A stretch of DNA of 64,000 nt, from contig CANTFK010000797.1 of NCBI GenBank assembly GCA_947646735.1, positions 1-64,000 on the forward strand, given 5' to 3'. Source of the stretch: Peronospora farinosa (Eukaryota > Oomycota > Peronosporomycetes > Peronosporales > Peronosporaceae). Positions 9,764 through 20,263 of the stretch are shown here, piece by piece. How positions within the stretch are numbered: position 1 is the first letter of the stretch; each line of letters opens with the position of its first letter. The notes below the pieces were generated by a model that had not been told where the DNA came from, searched no databases, and was given only the letters and a program-made list of their open reading frames with translations. The position numbers and the translations under genes were made by a program.

Positions 9764-11347
9764 ATGACTAAAAAAGCCCAGCTCACTGGTGTGCTGTTGC
9801 TTCTCGCGATTGTTGGCGTCATCGTCGGTGTAATAGTAACTCGACAGGCCAGCAGCTCAGCAAACAAGTCGTCGGGTGCTGCTGGCGGTCGGTCGGGAGT
9901 TACTGACTCTGATGACAGTCCATCCAGTAAGGGCACGTTTGCCAAGAAGACAAAATTTACGACCAGTAGCTCTAGCTCCGGCAGCAGTTCCATCACATCG
10001 GACCCAACCTCGGGTACGGATCTGTATATGAAGGTATCTTGTTTAGGATGTAAGCTTACCTCTTGTTGCGCTACAGCAAAGTATACGCTTACGGCCTTTG
10101 CCATCGGTGACTGGGGTACTACGGTCACACAAGACTCGTGCTGCACTCGTTCGTCCACTTTCAATAACTATGATATCAATGCCGAGGACATTGTGGCCAA
10201 TATCATAAACCAGCAAGCATCCGCTGCGTCGGCACCACCAAAGTGTATTCTCAGCCACGGGTGAGGTCAATAGCAAAGAACTTCCTTAAACTGAAAGACT
10301 CACACTGATGTTCTTTGTTGTTGCAGCGACAACTTCTACTGGACGGGCATTGACAGCGAAGAGAGCCGTGATATGCGTTTTGCAACCACATTTGAAGGCA
10401 AGTACGACGGGTCAAACATCAAGAACGTGCCGTGGGTCAATGTGCTTGGTAACCACGACTACGGTGGTGCTAGTTATATCTGCTCGGATAAAAAAGGTCT
10501 TGCAAAATGTTCGTCCGCCGACGAATTGGTGAAGGCACTTTCAAACAAGTTCTCCTGGCAGGCAGACTACACGAGCCCAAACGACAACCGCTGGATTTTG
10601 AAGGATCACTTTTACGTGTACACGATCAAAGATAAAGCCTCGGGTGTCAGTATCGACATTTTCAATGTTGATGCTGGTGATGCCAGTATTCACGGTGCTC
10701 AACAGACGTGCTGCCAATGCTACGGTTACGCCAAAGGTAGCGACACGAAATGCAAGAACGTTATCCGTGGTGACAAGCTATGTGCGGGTGGTGATACCAA
10801 GATGTTTGATGCGTGTTTTGACAAATTTACCGAGTGGAGTGACGACTCACGCAAACAACTTGCCAAGGAGGTGGCTGCGTCCAATGCAACGTGGAAAATC
10901 GTCAACAGCCACTACTCGCCCTACGCTCACTACGATGAGAGAGGCATGAAGAAGTGGATCGATATCCTTCAAGACTCGGGCGTCCAGCTCTGGATGAATG
11001 GCCACACACACGGTGAAAGCCACGACTATTTCTCTTCACTCCAGATTCACTTTGTGAACAATGGTGCAGGTGGTGGTATCCAGAAGGAGTCTGCTAGCGG
11101 TATTCCAGAATTTGCTAAGGGCTCTGTTGAGGCCTTATGGGCTTACGGTGGCCAGGAGTATGGTTTCATGTCCGTGGAGGCATCTGCAGAGTGGCTGAAG
11201 CTACAATACCATACGGCCGATGACTCGTGGGTGTTTGCGAAGAACTTCAAATCGACCAAAGTTGGTGGTGTAGCGACAAAGCACTGTTGGTACATTCCAA
11301 TTGACGGCAGCAATGGCAAGAAGTGTTCAGCTGAAAGAGACAAGTGA
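9764..11347 (+). CDS. Tartrate-resistant (purple) acid phosphatase, copy 1
   Basis: Exons 9764-10013, 10077-10260 and 10327-11347; introns of 63 and 66 nt; 484 residues. Intron 1 keeps the frame open if retained, but comparison with copy 2 shows the splice. It begins with an uncleaved-looking signal anchor (hydrophobic residues about 8-25), then a Ser/Gly-rich stalk, then a metallophosphatase domain. Metal-site motifs are all present: GDWG, GDNFYWTG (with the ligand Tyr), GNHDYGG, an NSHYSP His and GHTHG. This set matches the TRAP/ACP5 type: a binuclear-metal hydrolase of phosphomonoesters outside the cell or in the secretory route. Between GNHD and the His motif lies a Cys-rich insert (about seven Cys, from CCQCYGY) shared with copy 2 and absent from animal TRAP. 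Confidence 0.9.
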
Positions 11348-12099
11348 AGATGAGAGATTCGTACTACAGATAAGCTTATTGTACTAGCCACTTTCATCTT
11401 GACTTTCTAAGACGATATTTATTCGGGGCAAGATTAGTGGAAGGCAACAACGTTTCGACTTACTTACTGCTTCGTCTCAACGTAAAGTTTTGACTCCCGT
11501 CTAATAGAAACACACTCGTAGAAAGCCACACCTCCAAGGTGCTTTCTCTACCAAACAACCGCGCAAAAGGTTTCAGTTTTGACACTTATCGAATGGTAAA
11601 AAAAGACCTTATACCCGTGTCAATGAAGGTACCGATCACCAGCACGGCGCAAACATTATTTACTTGTGGCTTTATGACGACGTTGATATACTGCACAAAA
11701 CAAACCACGACTTTCCCGCCATCTCTTGAGGCTATCCACGAGGCTTGTAGGCCCCGCACATCAATTTTAATCGAGGCACTTCAATTATATTAACATTATC
11801 GAGACTGCCGTTCCATGATATCTCGGTTAATAATTAGCATTCAATCTCTCCACTATCAACGGTACTGAAGGAATTTTAACTCCTATTTAGAGATTTCTCA
11901 CTATAATTACTAATTAGAGGTCGGTCTTGCTAAACGACACTACAATCGCATACAGCATTACAGATTAAAACCAATCCAAGGTAAAAATCAGATTTTTTGA
12001 GGTTTTTTCGGGTGTCGTGCGTTAATAATAAATGTCAGTTTTTAAATTTGCTAAAAGTAGACGAGGTTTAGCGAATCAATAAAAGGAAGGAAGGAAGCA
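11348..12099. other. Spacer between the two phosphatase genes
   Basis: AT-rich, with no supported gene. It presumably holds the copy 1 3' UTR and the copy 2 promoter. Confidence 0.5.
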
Positions 12100-13686
12100 A
12101 TGGTAGTCATGAAAACGCGCATGATTATTGTGGGCGTCGTGGTGGTATGTGCTATAGCAGGTGCTATTGTCGGTGTAATTGTGGCAATAAAATCGAAATC
12201 GGCTTCAACGTCTTCGGACGACTCTGCCAACTCAAGTGGCGCGTCCGGTAGCTCTGGCACCAAAACATCAAACTCGAAGGAGTCTAGCGGTAAACCGATC
12301 AAGGCCACTGTTACGTCTGATCCGACATCAGGTACGAAGTGTATTTGTGGTAGAAAAAATCTATCGGATATTTGTAATTCCTACCATTGGATATTTGTAA
12401 CCCCTATTATTGGATATTTGTAATATCTATTTATGTGTATATGAACACATAATAACCCTAACAATGGATTTTCTGTGGGATATTTGTGCAGCAACCTATT
12501 CACTTTCTGCTTTTGCAATTGGGGATTGGGGTACAACCGTAAACAAGGATTCGTGTTGTTCCCGCTCGGATACATTCAACAATTATGATGTTGTAGCTGA
12601 AGATGTCGTAGCCAGTCTTATGAACACGCAAGCAGGCAAGGTAGATGTTAAACCGAAATGTGTCTTGAGTCACGGAGACAATTTGTACTGGACGGGCGTC
12701 AACAGTGAAGACGGACGAGACTCTCGCTTCACGACGACATTTGAGAGCAAATTCGATGGTGACAATTTGGCGTTAATTCCTTTTGTGAATGTGGTTGGTA
12801 ATCACGATTACGGTGGTGCTAGTTACATTTGCTCGGATGGTGATGATAATGCTGAGTGTAGCAGTACGGATGACCTCGTGACAGCTCTGGAGAACAAGTT
12901 TAAGTGGCAACAGAAGTATGTTAGTCCGAACAACAATCGTTGGGTGCTGAAGGACCATTTCTATGTCTATACGATTGAGGACAAGGATTCCGGTGTTAGC
13001 ATTGACATCTTTAACGTGGACTCGGGTGATGCTGATGTCCATGCAGCGCAGCAAGTGTGCTGCCAGTGCTACGGTTACGCGAAAGGAGACGATAAAAAGT
13101 GCAAGGGTATTGCCCGTGGTGACGATTATTGCTGTGGAGGAGATACGGACATGTACGACACGTGCTACGCTAAGTTCAAGGAGTGGAGTGATGACTCACG
13201 CACTCAGCTGTTAGAAAAGGTGCAGGCGTCGAATGCTACGTGGAAGATCGTTAACAGCCACTACAGTCCTAGCGCGCACTACGCCGAAAAAGGCATGAAG
13301 GCATGGTTCGACATTTTGGAAAAAAGTGATATCCATGTATGGGCGTATGGACACACCCATGGCGAAAAACATGACTACTCCGAGTCACATGGCGTGCACT
13401 TTGTAGAAAACGGTGCTGGTGGTGGTATTCAGAAAGAGTCTGCCAGTGGAATCACGACGTATGCAGCTAAATATATCAGCGACAATATTTGGACGTACTC
13501 GGGCGCCGAGTATGGCTTTTTTCGATGACGGCTTCTAAGGACTGGCTAAAGCTGCAGTACCACACGGCTGATGACTCGTGGGCTTTTGGTTCGAGCATCG
13601 GTAAGACGACCGTCGGCGGTGTGGCGACCAAGCACTGCTGGTACGTGCCGGCTGACGGCACGAAGGGCGTGAAGTGCTCGTCGTAA
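12100..13686 (+). pseudogene. Purple acid phosphatase, copy 2, with a frameshift near the 3' end
   Basis: Tandem paralogue of copy 1 with the same signal anchor, stalk and metal motifs (GDWG, GDNLYWTG, GNHDYGG, NSHYSP, GHTHG) and the same Cys-rich insert. Exons 12100-12331 and 12492-13528. Intron 1 is at the homologous site but is 160 nt; the second intron of copy 1 is absent. The frame stops at 13528, just after a run of six T (13517-13522). Similarity to copy 1 continues in another frame from 13529 to the stop at 13686, so a one-base length change in the T run separates the last 50 or so residues. All metal ligands lie before the break. It may be a sequencing error in a homopolymer, a recent pseudogene or a working truncated form. 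Confidence 0.75.
12332..12491 (+). repeat. Short tandem repeats inside intron 1 of phosphatase copy 2
   Basis: The unit (T)GGATATTTGTAA recurs about every 27 bases near 12364, 12391 and 12412, and a fourth copy (GGATATTTGTG) abuts the acceptor. This expansion explains why the intron is 160 nt here and 63 nt in copy 1. Confidence 0.7.
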
Positions 13687-14897
13687 ACCTGAACCTTTGT
13701 CATCGTGGCTGAAGGCGGTGATGCATGCAGCTGCGCCACAAGCTGAGTAAGTATCAAGATTTTTTTTCTCTTCATCGATGGAAATACTTGTTGTTGTAAG
13801 TTCAATGATGAAAAAACATGAGCACTTAGCAATATCATCACAAACTTTTTGCCATTAAAAAAGTAGCACAACGATCGATTGCTTCTACTCTAAAGTCTTA
13901 TCTACTATGTTTATCAGATTTCCCTTCGTCGCACTATGTTATTGAACTATTTTGCTTGCTCCTTCAAAGAGTGAGGTCCTCAGTTTATTAATCAGCACAT
14001 TTACCCTTATAATATACGTAAAAGCCTTTTTTTATGACAGAACTAACTCGTACCCTCCAATTTCTCGATCCTTATCCGGATAAGTGTACTAGAAATAAAA
14101 CATTTATAACCCGTTAATATAACTGAACTCACTGTCTCTAATCTTTAGCAGTCATAGAACATACGGTCTGTGACGTCGTATCAAAGCCCGTGTGGAAACA
14201 TATGCACCCGTTTGGGATAATGGTCTCATCAACTAGAAAAGAATGGGTTTTATATCAATGTAGCGGAAAAAAGTCCACTAAATTGCTTTCCAGCTTTATA
14301 ACAACTTTGCCTCGTGCCTCTTGTGCAGCATTGCACTTGTCGCAAGTCGCCAAGCTCATGACGCTTCACGGTAACGCCTACGGCTATTTGTTGTAGCAAC
14401 GAGCTGTACGGCTTTACGTCTATTGATGTCTGCAGCTACAACGCATGGTTATCCTATCTCACGAGTATGGTCTCTAGTGTCTTTATTTCTGTAATGTACA
14501 GAGCTACAATCTGCGCTCATACTTTGCACTGTTAATCGATCCTGCGACGCCACATCCTCAAGCGCCAGTATTAAGTTTGCAATTACTGGACTATAGTAGT
14601 AATGCTATTTTCTGTAGTATTTTCATTTTAGTACTACTGATAGTAATACAGCAATACAATCTCACAGGTATATTTGTTGGAGCTTATATATGTATTTTAA
14701 CAAGTAAAAACGCTGCTAGACAAGGTATGTCGTCAAATTGTCAAAATCAATAGTATGCATTCAAAGGTATATGCCAACAGAGTCATGAAAACATACACAA
14801 GCACAAAAGACCTGTATCAAGGAAGCAAAAGCATCATGCATTACCTCTCCACAACCTTCAGCTGCAGCTGTTTGTCACCATTTCACTACCACCTTCA
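13687..14897. other. Intergenic region
   Basis: Between convergent phosphatase copy 2 and CBP20. AT-rich; no supported gene, RNA or mobile element seen. A short frame at 14190-14396 has no recognisable features. Confidence 0.5.
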
Positions 14898-15626
14898 TTA
14901 AGCTTCCATCGTCTCTTCTAGCTTCTCCACAACTTCCGTCTCCTGTTTCTCCTCAACCACCTCCTCGTCTCTGTCTACGTCATCTTCACGATGACGGAAC
15001 CTCGGGTTCTCTTCCTCCTTATTCTCTTCTCTCGGAGATACTGAACGTCTCAGACGATGAATCGGTGGTTCATTTGCTGCCAGACTCTCGTCCCGTGGTC
15101 TCTTCACCTGCGTCGAGCGACGAAAGTGGTGTCCATCAGCTGTAGCATCGTCTCCGCGTCCATAACCTCCTCTTCCAGCATCATAGTCATCCTTTGAGCG
15201 TCTGTCATCTCTCACTTGACCTCCTGATAAGCCACGACCAAATTGGCGACCCTCTCGAAAACCTCCGTCCATCTCGCAGCGTACGACACGATTGTCCAGT
15301 TTCGTTTCACTTAGAAACTGTGCACATGCTTCGGCTTCAGGGTGCATACTGTACTCGACAAAACAAAATCCACATGGGGTTTTCTTAAAGCGGTCAAGTC
15401 CCATGATGACGCGCTGGACGTGGCCCACACGGCTAAACAACTCGTATATCTGCGACTCGGACGTGAAAAAGGACAAGTTTCCCACGTACAAAGTAGTAGA
15501 ACGATCCATGGCACGTTGTTGTTCAGCAAAGGATGAGAACGTCTTGCGGTCCCAATATTGACGCTGCGATGGCCCACGAGCCAGTCGCTGCTCCTCGTCC
15601 GCTACCTCCGCATACAACTCGGCCAT
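14898..15626 (-). CDS. NCBP2: Nuclear cap-binding protein subunit 2 (CBP20)
   Basis: 242 residues, single exon. CBP20 binds the 7-methylguanosine cap of nuclear mRNA together with CBP80 and acts in splicing, export and the pioneer round of translation. The RRM has RNP2 (LYVGNLSFF, from residue 46) and RNP1 (CGFCFVEY, about 85-92). The family signature [15 protein letters not shown] and YDAGRGGYG follows. Tyr24 and Tyr47 align with the two human tyrosines that stack on the cap base (20 and 43). The human TDWD stretch near residue 115 reads CEMD here, so the Trp is replaced. The C-terminal 80 residues are an Arg/Glu-rich tail absent from human CBP20 (156 residues). Confidence 0.95.
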   Translation of the reverse strand: MAELYAEVADEEQRLARGPSQRQYWDRKTFSSFAEQQRAMDRSTTLYVGNLSFFTSESQIYELFSRVGHVQRVIMGLDRFKKTPCGFCFVEYSMHPEAEACAQFLSETKLDNRVVRCEMDGGFREGRQFGRGLSGGQVRDDRRSKDDYDAGRGGYGRGDDATADGHHFRRSTQVKRPRDESLAANEPPIHRLRRSVSPREENKEEENPRFRHREDDVDRDEEVVEEKQETEVVEKLEETMEA

Positions 15627-16453
15627 GACTTAAGTGAATGGAAAATAATGGGGAAATAGTGCAAAATGATTGGCTGTAAATCACCAAGCTTGACAGAACG
15701 AATATATTCACGTATTTCAATACCCTGATGCTACTGGACAACCATAAAAAAAGCAATCGGTTGATGACACGATATTAATATTATTGTATAAACGACACTG
15801 GCACCGTGGGATCATCGCGTTACCAGCGTTAGACGTTCTACTTTCGTTTTTAATTCAATAGGTAGGGAGGTAGAGCAATGCAGCAATGCCACTGTATTTC
15901 GAAAAAGGGTGGGGCATTGGAAGCAATTTAACAACCATATTGACAGAGGACGTTGCACTTATATATGGAACTACGTAGAGCTTCACGTCACCTTTTACTC
16001 ACTGCATTTGCGCCGTGCCGACCAATACTGCTTTAATGCTCTTCCCTTGTTGTAATTAGCTGCCGTAGAACGGGCAGTTTATAGTGAGTGACCTCTACTC
16101 TAGATTTTTCGATCTTGATTGCTGTCACGTCCGTATCCAAGACATCACCGAAGAAGAGCGGCAAAAGCGGATGGTTGGCTCAGCGTCGCGAATCACAGAC
16201 AGTTGAAACGTCTTTGCTCGATTTATGACGGACCGTCTGTCGCGACGCTACGCTGCACTGTGGATAGCCGTGGAGCAATCTCTTTCGAGGTGTCAATTCC
16301 TGTTGAATCTGGTTGTTCCGACTTTCTGTCACCCAAGAGCATCAAGACCACTCCGCGAACGAAAAACTTGGTTCACTACACCTCATTCTTCAATTTACCA
16401 CAGCAACGTCAATCCATTCCTTGCTCTACAGTACTTTCATCAACATCTCTAAC
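15627..16453. promoter_or_regulatory. Divergent spacer between CBP20 and the bZIP-like gene
   Basis: 827 bp between two divergent starts; promoters for both are expected here. No clear motif was picked out, and no gene is supported within it. Confidence 0.3.
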
Positions 16454-17200
16454 ATGTCCATGACCTCTGCAATGGAATGGGAAGCTCCAATCCCCGCCTG
16501 GATCGAGTCCATCGATATCGATATTGACGAGTTACCCGTGTCCGACTTGATGGTCTTGATCCCTGGTGACATGGATAACACTCCTGAACCCTCTACCCCC
16601 AAAGGCCACAGCTTTTTGACCTGCTCCACCGAGCTGCACTCTCCAATGGGCGCGTTCATCGATGACGTCGCAATGCTTGAAACTGAATCGGCTATCGAAA
16701 TGAAATCTTCGACTGCACCGAATCTCAGCCCCATCATCAAGAGCAAAGTCACTGCTAAACCAGGACGTCGATCTGGTCGTAAGGCCAGCGTAGACCCTTC
16801 CGGTCGCGACCAGCGACGTAAGGACAAGCAACGGGGCTACGAGACAAACTACCGCAAACGCCAAAAAGAAAAGCGTGAAAGGGATCAAATCGAATGGGTT
16901 CAACTTGAAACGCAACTTCGAGAGATGCTGGTCAAGCGTACGACGTATATCGTCGTAGGGTCAGGGTCGGATGACCCAGAGATGAGAATTTCCACAATCT
17001 CGATGCGTCAGCGATACCTAGAGCTACTACAAGAAGAGCGAGCACTAAGAGAATCCGAAGCTCTTGACAATTGTGTCTGGGCTGAAACCCAAGCAATGAC
17101 GTTTTGGGGTGGCGCTAATAGTAAGACGCGAGATATTCGCGAGCAGATGAACACTCTTCCGAGTCTACGAGGATGTCACACATTTACGTTTTCATGGTGA
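16454..17200 (+). CDS. bZIP-like transcription factor
   Basis: 248 residues from the first ATG of the frame. The N-terminal 115 residues are acidic and Ser/Pro-rich and could be an activation region. A strongly basic stretch (about 118-155) includes NYRKRQKEK, which fits the N-x7-R/K pattern of a bZIP basic region. The hydrophobic heptads after it are short (W, L, L, L), so the zipper is weak. The C-terminal half is unrecognised. Oomycetes have many atypical bZIPs, so the class is plausible but not firm. Confidence 0.6.
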   Translation: MSMTSAMEWEAPIPAWIESIDIDIDELPVSDLMVLIPGDMDNTPEPSTPKGHSFLTCSTELHSPMGAFIDDVAMLETESAIEMKSSTAPNLSPIIKSKVTAKPGRRSGRKASVDPSGRDQRRKDKQRGYETNYRKRQKEKRERDQIEWVQLETQLREMLVKRTTYIVVGSGSDDPEMRISTISMRQRYLELLQEERALRESEALDNCVWAETQAMTFWGGANSKTRDIREQMNTLPSLRGCHTFTFSW

Positions 17201-18447
17201 AAATTTATATTGTGTCGGTTCACTCGAGATGTGATCAGTGCATCCATGTAGCATATGATAATGCATAAGATTCAAAATGTACTTGAAGCGCTGACTATGA
17301 TGCCATTGTGTCCTGTTGTGAAAAAGCATCACTGTAGTACTGAGCATTCTTGTTTACGAGATGGATACACGTACAGCGTTTATGTTGATGTTTAATCGGT
17401 AATTAAAAACATCTCTTGCATCAACGGTACAGTTTTTAAACAAATTAATTTTCGTTTAATCAAGTTTAATTTGTTTTATTACAATTAGTAACGTTCTCCT
17501 TCAGGTTTAATTCGGCTAAAACTCACCTTTATCATAATGATACTGCTACAGCCTTCAAAAACCAGCAATACGCTCTCGTGGATTATCAGCTAATTGGAAT
17601 ACTGTAGTCGGTTCACGGACGGTGAGCTGCTCGAGATGGTGATGCTGGTGTGGATGTCGCAACGACATCGGTCCCTCCTTAACATTACGTTCAATCATCT
17701 GACTATATATCGACCACAAACAACACTAGGTTGGGAATACTCAAAGACAGAAAAAGACTGCATTACCCCTTTTTCGTGAGGAATCATTCCATTAGAATTT
17801 TCAACGAACATGGTAAGAAGATTGTTGCCGTCTTTTTTGTGCAATGCGTGCAAGGTTGTTTATGTCCTGCCTGTGTACTGATGGCACATCAACAAAGTTG
17901 ACACGATCGCATGATCTTAACCTTAGAGACTTAATGATGAGAACAGACTGTCCATTCACCGTTATGGTTCTAAAAAGTCTTCAGCTATTCTAGTTCAAAG
18001 CTGTGCCGGTGACTGTGATGGTTTCTATTCTAAGAAGCAGATTTTAGTATTGCTGTTACCCATAGGTCCAATTTAGGATTCGTGTGGTAAGTTTGCAGCC
18101 TCGTTCTTGATGGCCAAATACGGTAATTTAGTGTTGAAACTCGCTGAATGTGTACTTCAGCCTGCAGCAGTGGAAACTTCTTGTCATTAGCCTTGTTTTC
18201 TTGTCATCAACTATTCAAATAAAAATCTAATCCAAATCGGTATGTTATCCAAAACTCCTTGTGTTCTTGTACGACTCCCTGTTGAATGTATTGATTAAGA
18301 ATTCTGATGACTTGTACGACTTTGTACGATTTTTGACTTCAAAGACCTGCGCTGTAGTAGTGAACGTCTTTGGGGCCAAATGAATCGGTGGTGAAAGTGC
18401 TCAGATTGTCAAGAATTAGGAGTTAGATGGTGTCTTGTTAAGTGCCA

Positions 18448-18690
18448 AAAACGCTTTCTCGGAATGCCGGGTGTTGTCACGATTCACCAGGTCGTCGAGT
18501 AAGGAAAACCGAAGCAATCAAGACAATTCGTATGTCAATCGAGACATTTTATATTTGCGACTCGGATGGACTTGAGTTTTGGAGCACTTGGTTGCTTTAC
18601 TAACCCAAACGATCAATGACTCGCGAATCACGTAAAAACAGCGACTTGCCAGGACGTTATACGAAAGATAAAAACTTGAGCTCTTGAAAT
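18448..18690. repeat. Dispersed repeat, copy 2
   Basis: Counterpart of 5987-6200 in the same orientation, with the same block order. It directly precedes the fimbrin pseudogene fragment. Confidence 0.6.
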
Positions 18691-18699
18691 GGTCCTGCA

Positions 18700-18972
18700 T
18701 TCTTTGTGCAAATGCAACCAGGACGACATGGTAGTTCCCCACATAATCAAGCAGGTTTCGATATGCAACCACTGTATTGTGCTGAGTAAACAGATCAAAT
18801 TTTTGCTGCTCAATGCTGGTAGCGCTGACATCTTCGAAGGTGCAAAGAAATAAATTTGTCGATTGTGTGACAGAGTATGCATTACTATCAAGTGAAGATT
18901 TTAAGCGAGCTGGTAGCGGCCGTGGCAAAATCACCGACAAAGATAGGAAAACGAGAAGGTTCAGCAGAGTGG
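18700..18972 (+). pseudogene. Fimbrin fragment (CH3-CH4 region), decayed
   Basis: The sequence follows fimbrin positions about 3540-3833 closely. Shared blocks include AATCAAGCAGGTT against AATTCAAGCAGGTT, GCTGACATCTTCGAAGGTGC, and GGCCGTGGCRAAATCACCGA. In the fimbrin frame it has a stop (TAA) where the parent has an Met codon after GAKK, a small deletion after CCGACAAAGAT, and no start. It is a dead partial duplicate of the gene at 1404-4133 or of a paralogue. Confidence 0.85.
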
Positions 18973-20263
18973 ACCCGGTACCAAAGATTAACGTGCATTG
19001 CTACAAAGGGATGTACATGCACAATGAGCAATAGAACTGTTGAGGTGTACAGCCTTTTGCGTCTGTAACTAGAGGCCAAGTCAACTTGGTTTTCCATGGT
19101 ACTATGTTCGCACCTCATGATGAGATACAAGGTGAAAGCATTCCCAAATTTACGTAGTCAAGCTCAATATAAACTCAGCTTTCGAGGTGTTTCCCCACGC
19201 CACGATCAAACAGATTCGACTTTATGAGTGTCATGACTGTAATGTCCGTGTACCGCCAATCGAAATTCCAAGAACTGCTTGAGCAAGCGCACGCGAATCG
19301 TTGATTCCGTCAATATAGCGACGATGCTCTTGCAGCTTCATGACTGTCAACAACTTCTGGCACATCAGCCAATTGCTAAAATGCCACAATCAACGCTTTC
19401 CAGGCAAGACTTTCGACATCAAACCATGCTTATGACGTGCAGTGTTTTCTGACACGGAGAAAGCGTAAATGCAACGCAGTTAGAAACATACATGCAATAG
19501 CGTCTCATCTCTGATCGGCGTTGCTGCACTAAGCGCAGAGATGTCGACTAAGCCTTTGTCAGCAAATTACAGACTTAACTCATAACGGCAGATATGACAC
19601 CTTCCACCAGCTTCAAGACACCTTAAGCCGAAATTACGCATGAGCCGCGCATCATCCCATTGATTAAAGCGTCACGTTAGCAATAATTCTCTCGCCAAAC
19701 TCATCCATGCATCGAGTGAAAGTTTTTCTCCAGTGTTATTCATCATACTTTCAGCACTTTTCTTTTCTTTCTCCTTCATCACATTGGAACATACTTTCTG
19801 TGCACACATGATGAGATAACACGCATGAACCTTGCGTTTGTTCCAGCACTTTGACCCGCTTGCAGCAAGACCTCGTCATTAAACTGCTCAAGAGTTGATG
19901 CACCTCGACAAAGCTGACTATCGACAGTCACCGACATCACTCGCTCCGTGTCGTTGAGGGTCTGTTGTACCTTGCATGCGCATATCTTCTCGGGCACAAC
20001 TCATGCATGAGAAAATAGCTGCATGTTTCGTCAAGACGTGTCGCCACGGAGGCCGTGTAATGCTGTCCAATAGATTGCACCAGGGCAATAAAGCTATTGA
20101 TTATAGACATCACCAGACCTTCTTAGTACATCTAGCAAGGCAGATATAGTAGTAGTCCAGAAGGCAATCTTGCAAAACACAAAGACCAGCATGAAAATTA
20201 TACATACAAAGCAATGATTAATGGTCGCGAAGACAAGGTACTTACTTTTCTGATCCTATATGG

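Larger units (their letters stand above)
17201..20263. other. Intergenic region with gene fragments
   Basis: About 3 kb without an intact gene. It contains dispersed repeat copy 2 (18448-18690) and a fimbrin pseudogene fragment (18700-18972), listed separately. On the minus strand, about 19779-20030 has short coding-like frames broken by shifts; they may be a decayed gene, which I cannot name. Confidence 0.5.

Noticed and set aside
18518..18940. Minus-strand frame of 140 codons
   Set aside because: It spans the antisense of the dispersed repeat and the fimbrin pseudogene fragment.
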